NCBI GenBank assembly: GCA_035345875.1
Contig: DAORDH010000018.1
Location: 45,407-109,406 of the forward strand
Direction: 5' to 3'
Length of the DNA stretch: 64,000 bases
Origin: UBA2033 sp035345875
Lineage (GTDB): Bacteria; Spirochaetota; Leptospiria; Leptospirales; Leptospiraceae
Numbering within the stretch: the first letter of the stretch is position 1; each line of letters opens with the position of its first letter. The notes beneath the pieces are model-generated. The model was not told the DNA's origin and did not search any database. It was given only the letters and a program-made list of their open reading frames with translations. Positions 8,401 to 16,757 of this stretch are shown in pieces. The position numbers and the translations under genes are program-made.

Positions 8401-10009
8401 TGCTAGACTTCGTTTTAGTACTCCTGGAGTAACACTCATTTCTCCTCCTCCTCATCATGATATTTATTCTATTGAGGACTTAAAACAATTAATCTTTGAT
8501 TTAAAGAACGTCAATCCAAGATCAAGAGTAAGCGTTAAGCTAGTATCTGAAGTTGGTGTAGGAACAGTTGCGGCCGGTGTAGCTAAGGCTCATGCGGATC
8601 ATATTTTAATCAGCGGTCATGATGGAGGAACAGGAGCAAGTCCACTTTCATCTATTCATTATGCAGGAACTCCATGGGAAATTGGTTTAGCTGAGACTCA
8701 TCAAACGTTAGTCATCAATGGTCTTAGAGATCGAGTATATCTGGCTGTTGATGGTAAGATCATGACTGGAAAAGATGTAGTGATTGGAGCCTTATTAGGA
8801 GCTGAGGAGTTTGGATTTTCAACTTCAGCACTCATTACGATCGGTTGTGTGATGATGCGTAAATGTCATTTAAATACTTGTCCCGTTGGTGTTGCAACAC
8901 AAGATGCACATCTTAGAACTAAATTTACAGGGAAGCCAGAATATGTTATTAACTTCATGCATTTTATAGCAGAAGAAGTTAGAGAGTTAATGGCACAAAT
9001 GGGATTTAGAACCTTTACTGAGATGATCGGTCAAGTAGAAATGATACGTTTTGATAGACCAAAGAATCATTGGAAGGCGAGAGGACTTGATTTTTCAAAG
9101 GTGTTAGCGAAGCCAAAACCAGCTCATTTCCCGACTGAAATGTATAGAACGAAAGAGCAGAACCACGGACTAGAACGACAAATGGATAATGAAATTATTC
9201 GTAGGTCTAGAGCGGCTATCGATTATAAACAAAAAGTAAAATTTGATATGAAAATCATCAATCTGAATCTTTCTGTGGGAACAATGCTTGCCGGAGAAGT
9301 TGCAAGACGTTATGGGGAATTAGGCTTACCAGAGGATACAATTGATATTACATTTAGAGGAAATGCAGGACAGAGTTTTGGGGCATTTATTACTAACGGT
9401 ATCACACTCAGACTCATTGGAGACTCCAATGATTATGTAGGAAAAGGTTTATCTGGTGGTAAAATCATAGTAGCTGCACCACAAGAGGCAGCTTATGACC
9501 CAACTGAAAATATCATCGTTGGGAATACTTGTTTTTATGGAGCAACCAAAGGAACTGCCTTTATCAATGGTTTTGGAGGAGAGAGATTTGCCGTAAGAAA
9601 CTCAGGTGCTAAAATTGTAGTAGAGGGAATTGGAGATCATGGATGTGAATACATGACCGGTGGTTCTGTGATTGTTCTTGGTAAAACAGGAAGAAATTTC
9701 GGGGCTGGAATGTCTGGGGGAACTGCCTATGTTTGGGACCCTGATGGATCTTTTCCAAAAAATGTTAACTTGCAAATGGTAGAATTAGAAAAACTATCTG
9801 ATCCGGAAGAAATTGCACAGGTATTCAAATTGATTACTCTTCAGAAAGAATACACGAATTCAAAAGTTGCAACCAATATACTTGCGAATTGGAAAACAGA
9901 GGTAGAGAAATTTGTGAAAGTTATGCCAACAGATTATAAAAAAGCTCTCTTGAAATTAAAAGAAGAGGCTGCAAACAATATCAACACCAAGGAGGCAAGT
10001 CATGGGTAA
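5438..10009 (+). CDS. gltB: Glutamate synthase (NADPH) large subunit
   Basis: 1523 aa, full family length. It transfers the amide of glutamine to 2-oxoglutarate to give two glutamates. The N-terminal class II glutaminase domain has its nucleophile at Cys30 (YEKDACGVGFVAHIKG), so about 29 residues are removed as a propeptide. Central and FMN-binding domains follow (TGGEGGE-like NTGEGGEDEERF, HDGGTGASPLSSI). The 3Fe-4S Cys motif is CHLNTCPVGVATQD, and the C-terminal GXGXG beta-helix domain comes last (MTGGSVIVLGKTGRNFGAGM). AAAGGA lies 6 nt upstream of the ATG. The gene overlaps gltD by 8 nt, as expected for a coupled heteromeric enzyme. Confidence 0.98.
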   Translation: MHNNEQNLSPDSHLPKAQGLYDPSYEKDACGVGFVAHIKGKSSRDIIDKGIRLMCNLEHRGAEGAEPKTGDGAGIKIMIPDKFFRKVLPFSLPPFGEYAVGMLFLPQDPLIREGVETIIEKVIIDEGEHCLGFRDVPVNPDVVGTVARKTIPVFRQVFIGKSQNTEAGDAFERKLFLIRRIIDRRFRTEYKLDRSQYYVPSFSSRTIVFKGMLLGNQVKPFYLDLSSPDMESSFCLTHTRFSTNTFPTWDLAHPYRLIAHNGEINTLQGNINWMAARQIVMESPYYGAELKRMLPIIMEGQSDTATFDTVLELLCMGGRSLPHAVMMMIPEAWSKNTAMDPDRRAFYEYHATLMEPWDGPAAIAFCDGKVIGATLDRNGLRPARYKITKDDIVILSSEAGVLNTEPDMVLKQGRLRPGRMLLIDLEKGQILDDEAIKREISTQKPYRKWVEENMVRLNQLPDAAGTKKEENHNTIIEQMRAFGYNSEDLLTTMKPMALNGEEPTGSMGSDVSLPVLSDKPQPLFRYFKQNFAQVTNPPIDPIREELVMELTTYIGPEGNLLDETPEHCHRLELEHPVLTNDELEKIKRINQGSLKAITFSILFDPNKKHDMRHSLNQVCQKAADSVRAGYNLIIISDRGVSKDKAAIPSLLAVSGIHHYLIRAGLRTKTGLILESGEPREVSHFALLCGYGANAVNPYLAFDALNDSIREGVFSDIPDYKTAQKNFIKSIGKGLFKVFSKMGISTLQSYCGAQIFEAIGLDLELVSTYFTGTATRIGGLSLEMLEEETVRRHKDAYDPTFFPGGLEPGGVHYYRKTGDPHLFNAQTIHKLQQATIKGDYKIYKEFSKLIDDQKEKQITLRSLFQIDEKKCKPIPIEEVESVSEIVRRFQTGAMSFGSISHEAHSTLAIAMNRIGAKSNTGEGGEDEERFKTLPNGDSMRSAIKQVASARFGVTTNYLVNADDLQIKMAQGAKPGEGGQLPGHKVDKNIARLRFSTPGVTLISPPPHHDIYSIEDLKQLIFDLKNVNPRSRVSVKLVSEVGVGTVAAGVAKAHADHILISGHDGGTGASPLSSIHYAGTPWEIGLAETHQTLVINGLRDRVYLAVDGKIMTGKDVVIGALLGAEEFGFSTSALITIGCVMMRKCHLNTCPVGVATQDAHLRTKFTGKPEYVINFMHFIAEEVRELMAQMGFRTFTEMIGQVEMIRFDRPKNHWKARGLDFSKVLAKPKPAHFPTEMYRTKEQNHGLERQMDNEIIRRSRAAIDYKQKVKFDMKIINLNLSVGTMLAGEVARRYGELGLPEDTIDITFRGNAGQSFGAFITNGITLRLIGDSNDYVGKGLSGGKIIVAAPQEAAYDPTENIIVGNTCFYGATKGTAFINGFGGERFAVRNSGAKIVVEGIGDHGCEYMTGGSVIVLGKTGRNFGAGMSGGTAYVWDPDGSFPKNVNLQMVELEKLSDPEEIAQVFKLITLQKEYTNSKVATNILANWKTEVEKFVKVMPTDYKKALLKLKEEAANNINTKEASHG

Positions 10010-11441
10010 GCCAACAGGATTTGTAGAATACAAAAGAGAAGGATTAAAATACGAATCGAAAGAAACTCGTATTCAAAATTATAAAGAATTTGAAAAGCCT
10101 TTTGAAGAAGGTGTAGCTAAGGTCCAAGCAGCTCGTTGCATGGATTGTGGAATTCCATTCTGTCATAGTGAAACTGGGTGTCCTGTTGATAATTTAATTC
10201 CTGAGTTTAATGACTTTGTTTATAAAGGAAAGTGGAAGGAAGCAGCAGAAAATCTGCATAGCACAAATAATTTTCCAGAATTTACTGGTCGTCTATGTCC
10301 TGCTCCCTGTGAAGGAGCTTGCACTGTTGGTTTAATTGATCAGCCTGTTTCGATTAAGGCAATCGAAAGAACGATAGTGGATAGAGCTTTTGAGGAAGGT
10401 TGGGTTGGCCCGAAGCCTGCAAGTAGTAAGTCGGGGAAAAAAGTTGCAATCGTAGGATCAGGTCCTGCAGGACTTGCTGCTGCTCAACAACTTGCTAGAG
10501 CCGGACATGATGTAGTTGTTTTCGAAAAAGCAGATCGAATTGGTGGACTTCTCAGATATGGTATTCCTGATTTTAAAATGGAGAAATGGCATATTGATAG
10601 AAGAGTGAAGCAAATGGAAGCAGAAGGCGTTGTATTTAAGACTAACGTTCACGTGGGAAAAGATATACAAGCTAAAGAGCTTCTAAGTGGCTATGATAGT
10701 GTAATTCTTGCAATGGGTGCAGAAAAACCAAGAGACTTAAATGTTCCTGGTAGAGAATTAAAAGGTGTTCACTATGCTATGGATTTTTTAACATTAAACA
10801 ACAAGAAAGTTGCGGGTGATTCGGTTGATTACATTTCAGCAAAAGATAAACATGTGATCGTAATCGGTGGAGGGGATACAGGTTCAGACTGTGTTGGAAC
10901 TTCCAATCGACATGGAGCAAAATCAATTACTCAAATAGAATTGTTTCCCGAGCCACCAAAAGATAGAGATCCTTCTACTCCTTGGCCTCTTTATCCTAAA
11001 ATGCTAAGAACCTCTTCCAGTCAAGAAGAGGGTCAGGTTATTCGAAAATGGTCGATCAATACATTAGGTTTTAGAGGAAATGAAAAAGGGGAAGTGACTG
11101 CAATTTTAGGCAATCAAGTTCGTTTTGAAAATGGAAAATTTGAACCTATTCCAGGAACTGAATTTGAATGGCCAGCGGATCTAGTTTTACTTGCAATGGG
11201 ATTTGTGTCACCTGTAAAAGAGGGACTCATTTCACAATTAATGGAGCAGGGTTTAGAATTAGATAAATCAGGAAATGTAAAAGCGAGTTTTGGATTAAAA
11301 AATGGCGCTTTTGCTACTTCTATTCCTAAAGTATTTGCTTGTGGAGACGTTAGACGTGGTCAGTCTCTAATTGTTTGGGCAATTTCGGAAGGAAGAAAGT
11401 GTGCTGATCAAGTAAACCATTTTCTTTCAACAAAAGTATGA
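10002..11441 (+). CDS. gltD: Glutamate synthase small subunit (Fe-S/FAD/NADPH)
   Basis: 479 aa. The N-terminus carries the Cys motifs for two 4Fe-4S clusters: CMDCGIPFCH with GCPVDNLIPEF, and CPAPCEGACTVGL. An FAD-binding Rossmann motif (VGSGPAGLAAAQQLARAGH) and an NAD(P)H-binding motif (VIVIGGGDTGSDCVGTS) follow. The protein takes electrons from NADPH and passes them to GltB. The C-terminal FAD motif (KVFACGDVRRGQSLIVWAI) is intact. It is translated from inside the end of gltB, and an intrinsic terminator follows 43 nt downstream. Confidence 0.98.
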   Translation: MGKPTGFVEYKREGLKYESKETRIQNYKEFEKPFEEGVAKVQAARCMDCGIPFCHSETGCPVDNLIPEFNDFVYKGKWKEAAENLHSTNNFPEFTGRLCPAPCEGACTVGLIDQPVSIKAIERTIVDRAFEEGWVGPKPASSKSGKKVAIVGSGPAGLAAAQQLARAGHDVVVFEKADRIGGLLRYGIPDFKMEKWHIDRRVKQMEAEGVVFKTNVHVGKDIQAKELLSGYDSVILAMGAEKPRDLNVPGRELKGVHYAMDFLTLNNKKVAGDSVDYISAKDKHVIVIGGGDTGSDCVGTSNRHGAKSITQIELFPEPPKDRDPSTPWPLYPKMLRTSSSQEEGQVIRKWSINTLGFRGNEKGEVTAILGNQVRFENGKFEPIPGTEFEWPADLVLLAMGFVSPVKEGLISQLMEQGLELDKSGNVKASFGLKNGAFATSIPKVFACGDVRRGQSLIVWAISEGRKCADQVNHFLSTKV

Positions 11442-11484
11442 TCAAATGACTCTGCTAGAATCAGAAGTCAGATAAAAAAATTAT

Positions 11485-11517
11485 TAAGGGGTTTCAAATC
11501 GGAAGCCCCTTTTTTAT
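11485..11517 (+). terminator. Intrinsic terminator after gltBD
   Basis: AAGGGGTTTC pairs with GGAAGCCCCTT around the loop AAATC and is followed by a run of six or more T. It is a classic Rho-independent terminator for the glt operon. Confidence 0.85.
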
Positions 11518-11721
11518 ATAAAAATTAAATTCACCACTGATAGAGAAATTCCCTTCTATACTATCTAAGATTTGTAATACAAGATTTATAAAAACCTTTA
11601 TTTTTTGAAAGAATTAACAGCACCGAAATTCTGTGAAAACGATCGAACTATTTATTCGAAAACAAATCTTATTTTGATAGGTAGTTTAAACCAAAACAAT
11701 TTAGCAAAGCTTTACAATGAA

Positions 11722-14187
11722 TCAGAATTCAAAATTCAGACTAAAGAGATAATATCTTCCTGGTTGGGCTAAAATAGAATTACGATAGCCGTTAGATCGT
11801 TCATAGTAATTATTTCCGGCATCAGCTGCTTCTTGTCCCGGATGCAAAAAAGAATGGTTTAGTAAATTAAAAACCTTTAACACAAATGTTGTATATTTCA
11901 AATTGAAAGAAAAAGCCGCATTGAATAAGAAATAATTATTTAGAATGATACCTTTGTCTCTCTCAAAAGGCATACCTTTATTTCTTAATTCATTACTTAG
12001 ATAAAGTTGTCTTGGTCCAACATAATTGACTCTAAGATTGATATTTAAAATATGTTGAATCGGTAAATTTATACCTGCACTTATTTTATGAGGAGAAATG
12101 TCTCCTAACGTATGATAAGACTTTTTCCTTGGTAAAGGAGGGGCAGTAGGATTAGCTGCATAAAAATCATTCTCATATTTTCCAAGAACTGTAGTCCCCG
12201 ATATCCAATCAACAGGATTGGTATTCTGCGGAGTCCATGCAGTTCTAGGAGCATTGAAATTATAATATGATTCGCTTATCGCTTCGGTAAATGTATAATA
12301 AAAATACAAATCTAATTTGTTAGAATTTGGGATTGGATTGTTGAGTTGAATTTTATTTCTAAATTCAAAACCATAAATCTTTCTAGAGCCTTCATTTCTA
12401 GCAGTTTCCTTAATAACATTTTCATACCTAGAATAGTAAAAAGACAATTCAGATAAAACACTAGAAAATTGCTTCATAATAATTAACTCTGTTGTTCTTT
12501 CCTTTTCTGGTTTTAATTTATTGTTTGCCTGTCTACCAGACCATCCGCCATAAAGGAGAATAAAGGGTGGCTCTTGAAACGCTTCGCCATATAAAAGTTT
12601 AATTGTTCCCGTGCTGCTGTATTTATAGATTGCTGAAGCTCTCGGATTAATGGATTGGCCGTAGATAGAATTGTAATCATATCTAATCCCTGGACTGAAT
12701 CTAAATTTTCCAATCTCATATGTCGTAATTGCAAATCCACCTAGATCATACACCTGAACTATATTGTCTTTGGGCATATTTGTTTTTCCATCTGCATATT
12801 TATAATAGATGGGTTGGTCACTGTATTGAACTGCATAACCATTTGGGAAATAGGGCGTTAGATCTAAAGCTTGCTTTCCCTCATAACGGTTCCAAGAATC
12901 ATAGGACCCAGGCCAATATCCAGGAATATCATATTGCTTGGTCATATCTCTTTTTTCTACTTTTAGACCGGTTGTTAATAGGATTGAATTTGAAATCTTA
13001 TAATCAATATTATGGTTTAAAAGAAAACTTTTGTTTTGATTGCCCCAATAGGTCTGGCTTAGATAAGAATACATTTCTTTACCTTTTTTTGTGTCTGGTT
13101 CCGCTTCTGCCCAAGGACCTCTAAATGCTGATTCTCTGAAGGTAAATAAAGTATTTGTGGTAAGGTTACTCGAAACGTTAGACGTATATTCGATATATAC
13201 TTGTCGACTCATAACTTCCCAGAAACTATTATTTTGCGCTCTATCGCCGGGATATTTTACTCCATAGCCTTCTTTTCTGCTCCAAGCTATAGTTCCAATC
13301 TTTAAGCCTCCGTTTGAAACACTTGCTTCTAAACCATAATTCTTCGTAGGATCATGATACCTTGATAAATTCACTCCATCATTTTGGTAGTATCGAACTC
13401 CACCCCAAACTGTTGGGTTGCCATACCAATAATTAGAATTAAATCCTGATCGATTGGATAAGTCCGGCTCATTGCTAGAAAATAATTTTCCAGAAGCGGC
13501 AAATGCCCATTCGCCAATACGAATTGTTGAGCTAGCATCTACACCTTTGGTATTATTTTCACCCCCTTGTAATGAAATTTTAGAATAGGAAGATTTTTCA
13601 ATCTCTGAAGATTTCATCTTTCTAGGCTCAGTTCCATCATGAGTAATGATATTTATAATTCCTTGAAAAGCATTTGCACCGTAAACAGCAGAAGCTGGTC
13701 CGTATAAAACTTCTATTCTTTTAATATTGGTCATAGGAATTTGTCTAGAAAGCTCTGCTTCTTGTGTATACATATCGTTTTGAATTTTATTATCTATCAT
13801 AAAAAGTGTTCTAGACATAAAAGGAGTTCGGTATCCTCTCTGATAACCCATAATATAAGGAATCCCATTTGAAAAAGACAAATCAAATCCAGGTAAGTCA
13901 TATAAAATTTCATCGATACTTTGATATCCGCGATTTCTAATATCTTCTTCAGTTATAATTACCATACTGGCTGGAGCATTTTTAAGTTTTTCTTTTGTTC
14001 TAGAGGCGGTAACTACAATATTCTCTTCTATTTTAAAAAAATTCTCTTCAATATGTTCATCTTTTGATTGTTTAGGTTTCTCTATCTGATTGTTTGTGTT
14101 TTCAGATTTAGGATCTGGGTCCACTGCTTTTTCTTGTGCTAGGATTCCTGATAAAGAGATGAATAAAATAAAAATAAATTGTATCAT
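11722..14187 (-). CDS. TonB-dependent outer-membrane receptor
   Basis: 821 aa. It has a signal peptide (MIQFIFILFISLSGILAQ) and then a charged linker. The plug domain begins at ENIVVTASRTKEKLKNAP and contains RIEVLYGPASAVYGANAFQG. A long beta-barrel ends in an aromatic residue (YYLFSLNFEF), as outer-membrane barrels do. It resembles colicin I/iron-siderophore or cobalamin receptors, but the substrate cannot be read from the sequence. I use the ATG at 14187 because the earlier in-frame ATG at 14196 has no room for a ribosome site and would lengthen the signal peptide. No TonB/ExbB/ExbD or transporter gene is next to it, and I found no cobalamin riboswitch upstream. Confidence 0.9.
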   Translation of the reverse strand: MIQFIFILFISLSGILAQEKAVDPDPKSENTNNQIEKPKQSKDEHIEENFFKIEENIVVTASRTKEKLKNAPASMVIITEEDIRNRGYQSIDEILYDLPGFDLSFSNGIPYIMGYQRGYRTPFMSRTLFMIDNKIQNDMYTQEAELSRQIPMTNIKRIEVLYGPASAVYGANAFQGIINIITHDGTEPRKMKSSEIEKSSYSKISLQGGENNTKGVDASSTIRIGEWAFAASGKLFSSNEPDLSNRSGFNSNYWYGNPTVWGGVRYYQNDGVNLSRYHDPTKNYGLEASVSNGGLKIGTIAWSRKEGYGVKYPGDRAQNNSFWEVMSRQVYIEYTSNVSSNLTTNTLFTFRESAFRGPWAEAEPDTKKGKEMYSYLSQTYWGNQNKSFLLNHNIDYKISNSILLTTGLKVEKRDMTKQYDIPGYWPGSYDSWNRYEGKQALDLTPYFPNGYAVQYSDQPIYYKYADGKTNMPKDNIVQVYDLGGFAITTYEIGKFRFSPGIRYDYNSIYGQSINPRASAIYKYSSTGTIKLLYGEAFQEPPFILLYGGWSGRQANNKLKPEKERTTELIIMKQFSSVLSELSFYYSRYENVIKETARNEGSRKIYGFEFRNKIQLNNPIPNSNKLDLYFYYTFTEAISESYYNFNAPRTAWTPQNTNPVDWISGTTVLGKYENDFYAANPTAPPLPRKKSYHTLGDISPHKISAGINLPIQHILNINLRVNYVGPRQLYLSNELRNKGMPFERDKGIILNNYFLFNAAFSFNLKYTTFVLKVFNLLNHSFLHPGQEAADAGNNYYERSNGYRNSILAQPGRYYLFSLNFEF

Positions 14188-14793
14188 AAAAAGCATCCAA
14201 AGTAATTCGATTCAGAGACATATAAATATAAATGTGAGGCTAATGGCAACAGAAAAATAGTAGATGCTCTTACAACTTCTACTGATTATAAAATTTTATT
14301 AAAGGAGATTTAGCGAGCCTATCGGTTATTTGAAAGGAAATTCAAACCCTCTATTCAATGCTTCATTAGAATAACATAATATAGTAATATCTTCTATTCA
14401 AAGTAATCATTTCTTATTTTTTCCAAAATGTCAGGGATTAAAATTTTTAACTAACAGCATTCATCTAACATGTATTAGCTTTTTAAATTCAAAATTTAGA
14501 TAAATTCGTTTTACTTACTTGGAAATAAATACAAACAAGTAATTCAATCTGTTTCTATTTGGAATGAAATATTTTTAGAAAAGATGAATGTATTATTATT
14601 ATTATTATTATTTTATAAAAATCAAAAATCATGAATCGAATTGTTTTCTATCCAATGGAAAAAGTATTTTATAGTTTTTCATTTTTAACCGGATTTTCTA
14701 ACAATGTAATTTTTCTAAATTGAATTATCTAAACTTATAAATAAAATAAGTTGGTTTACAGGATCTATCTACAAACTAATTTGCAAATCATAT
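14188..14793. other. AT-rich divergent intergenic region with an (ATT)7 tract
   Basis: This ~600-bp gap lies between the divergent TonB receptor and pirin genes and must contain both promoters. A perfect (ATT)7 microsatellite lies at 14592-14612, about 180 bp before the pirin start. A weak hairpin (AGTAGA/TCTACT, around 14257-14282) sits in the receptor leader. No gene or known riboswitch was recognised. Confidence 0.45.
14592..14612. repeat. (ATT)7 trinucleotide microsatellite
   Basis: Seven uninterrupted ATT units lie in the intergenic region. Such tracts can vary in copy number by slippage; any effect on the flanking promoters is speculation. Confidence 0.8.
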
Positions 14794-15663
14794 ATGAATA
14801 AACCAATAACTGGAATAATAGCAGCCCAAAGAACAGCCGAAGGAGAGGGGTTTATAGTAAATAGACCCTTTCCTACTAAATTTCTAAATTTTTATGATCC
14901 ATTTTTACTCTTAGATGAAATGGGTCCGACTATCTATGAAAAAGGAGAGGCAAAGGGAGCCCCAGATCATCCTCATAGAGGATTTGAAACCGTTACGTAT
15001 ATGATTGAAGGGGAAGGGGAACATGAAGACTCTGCCGGAAATAGAGGGATCATTGAAGCAGGCGGTGTGCAATGGATGACTGCAGGAAAAGGAGTTATTC
15101 ATAGCGAAATGCCATCTAGGAAAATCCAAGAAGAAGGTGGGAAAGTGCATGGATTTCAATTATGGGTTAATTTACCGTCTATCGCTAAAATGATTCCACC
15201 AAAATACCAGGAAAAGAAATCCTCTGAGATTCCAATCTATGAGGGAGAAGGGCTCTGGGTTAAGATAATTGCAGGAGAATTATTTGGAGTAAAAGCAGAA
15301 ATTCATACACATACTCCAATTCTTTATTGGCATGTTAGGCTTTCTAAAAATAAAAAAATCGAATTACCTGTTCCGATTGATTTCAATGTATTTTTATATT
15401 TAATAGAGGGAAAAGGTATATTTGAAGCAAATGGACAAACGTTATCCGGAAAACAAATGATTCAATTCTCTAATTCTAAAGGAGAGTCAATTTATTTAGA
15501 AAATCCATCAGGTGAGAATCTTGATATACTAGTTCTAGGTGGAAAGCCTCTCAATGAACCAGTGGCTAGGTATGGACCGTTTGTTATGAATACACAAAAA
15601 GAAATTGAAGAAGCTTTTTCAGATTATAGAAATGGGAATATGGGAAGTATTGATAGACCTTGA
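14794..15663 (+). CDS. Pirin family protein
   Basis: 289 aa, full length for a bicupin pirin. The N-terminal cupin has the metal ligands His59 and His61 (DHPHRGFETVTY) and His103 and Glu105 (GVIHSEMP), matching the Fe ligands of human pirin (His56, His58, His101, Glu103). A C-terminal cupin without the ligands follows. Bacterial pirins can have quercetinase activity or bind metabolic enzymes; nothing here fixes the role. There is no obvious ribosome site upstream of the ATG. The stop lies 2 nt from the stop of the convergent gene. Confidence 0.93.
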   Translation: MNKPITGIIAAQRTAEGEGFIVNRPFPTKFLNFYDPFLLLDEMGPTIYEKGEAKGAPDHPHRGFETVTYMIEGEGEHEDSAGNRGIIEAGGVQWMTAGKGVIHSEMPSRKIQEEGGKVHGFQLWVNLPSIAKMIPPKYQEKKSSEIPIYEGEGLWVKIIAGELFGVKAEIHTHTPILYWHVRLSKNKKIELPVPIDFNVFLYLIEGKGIFEANGQTLSGKQMIQFSNSKGESIYLENPSGENLDILVLGGKPLNEPVARYGPFVMNTQKEIEEAFSDYRNGNMGSIDRP

Positions 15664-15665
15664 GT

Positions 15666-16757
15666 TTAAAATACAAACCTAAAACCGAATTCAATATACG
15701 AATTTTGATTTGTAATATTTAAATTTGTAGGATTTGAATAGACTTTTGTATAAAGATTGAGGGTCGCTTCTTGTTTTGTGAGGCTAATTGACGTTTTCCA
15801 TAGAAGAGCATCTAATATGTTTAAAGTATAAATAGAAGCAAATAGAATCGATGCGGTATATACTTTATTTGCGGAATCTTCTCCTCTTTTAAAATATTCA
15901 TTGCTATTAAAATAATTATAGAGTAAAACAGAATCCTGCTTATCAATCATTTGATATAAAATACCTTGATTAATAGTATTATTGTATTTTTTTTTATCTG
16001 AATGGAATGTCTGATAGCTATATGAGTAATTCGCTCCAGCGATAATAAAACATAAGTTAAAGAATATGGAGCTTGGAAAATGTTCTTTGCTGTATTGTCC
16101 CCAACCAGGGATTAACATCGATTTGCCGGCTTCCTTCCAGTATGGGTATGGATTTTCTCTAGAAGAATTTGGTAGACTTTTGGTTTCCCCTAATTGATAG
16201 AATTGATTCAAAGTTAGAATTTTTTTTCTAGGATTTTCAAGAATTAGATCATAACTTCCTTCTTTCATATTTTCATTGTCTATTGTGATTTCAATTGTTC
16301 CTTTTTTAAAAACTTTATTTTTCAGCTGAACAGTTGAATTTTCATTTTTTAAAAAGACTTTAGTATCTTTGTATAGATTTTTTCCTTCAATTAATATAGT
16401 TTTTTCTTTTTCTGATTTGGAAGAAATAAAGAATTGCTCGCTTGTTACGATAGGTGGAAGGGATCTTACTACTATGAATGGAACCCAATCTGTATAAGAA
16501 GTTACTTTTCCAAACTTGTTGTAGGTTCCAACTCTATGCGAATATCTGCCTGGTTCTAAATCTACTTTGTAATAGGTTTCCTTGGTTTCAATTTCATATG
16601 TGATTTCATCTACCTCATTTTTAATTTGTAATATATACTCAGTTGAACCTTCACTTGCACTCCAAGTAATTGTTGGGTTATCTATATCTAGAATATCCTC
16701 TGAGAGAATAGATAGGGTAAATAGAAATAGCATTAAGACTTTAATTCTATTCCACAT
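15666..16757 (-). CDS. Envelope protein with Fn3-like/IPT-like domains and a PGWGQ membrane motif
   Basis: 363 aa. It has an N-terminal signal peptide (MWNRIKVLMLFLFTLSILS). A fibronectin-like domain (WSASEGSTEYILQI ... DLEPGRYSHRV) is followed by an IPT/TIG-like segment (TILIEGKNLYKDTKVFLKN). The C-terminal part has SMLIPGWGQYSKEHFPSS and two hydrophobic stretches. The PGWGQ motif is typical of DUF5683-type membrane proteins. The last residues (YIEFGFRFVF) are amphipathic and aromatic, as at the end of an outer-membrane strand. The gene overlaps the FecR gene by 11 nt, so the two are likely co-translated. Function is not known. Confidence 0.7.
   Translation of the reverse strand: MWNRIKVLMLFLFTLSILSEDILDIDNPTITWSASEGSTEYILQIKNEVDEITYEIETKETYYKVDLEPGRYSHRVGTYNKFGKVTSYTDWVPFIVVRSLPPIVTSEQFFISSKSEKEKTILIEGKNLYKDTKVFLKNENSTVQLKNKVFKKGTIEITIDNENMKEGSYDLILENPRKKILTLNQFYQLGETKSLPNSSRENPYPYWKEAGKSMLIPGWGQYSKEHFPSSIFFNLCFIIAGANYSYSYQTFHSDKKKYNNTINQGILYQMIDKQDSVLLYNYFNSNEYFKRGEDSANKVYTASILFASIYTLNILDALLWKTSISLTKQEATLNLYTKVYSNPTNLNITNQNSYIEFGFRFVF

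Noticed and set aside
12729..13124. Plus-strand frame of 131 codons
   Set aside because: Antisense to the TonB receptor barrel; no ribosome site or recognisable protein.
14188..14400. Cobalamin riboswitch in the TonB receptor leader
   Set aside because: No B12-box-like sequence was found on the minus strand between the gene and the middle of the gap.
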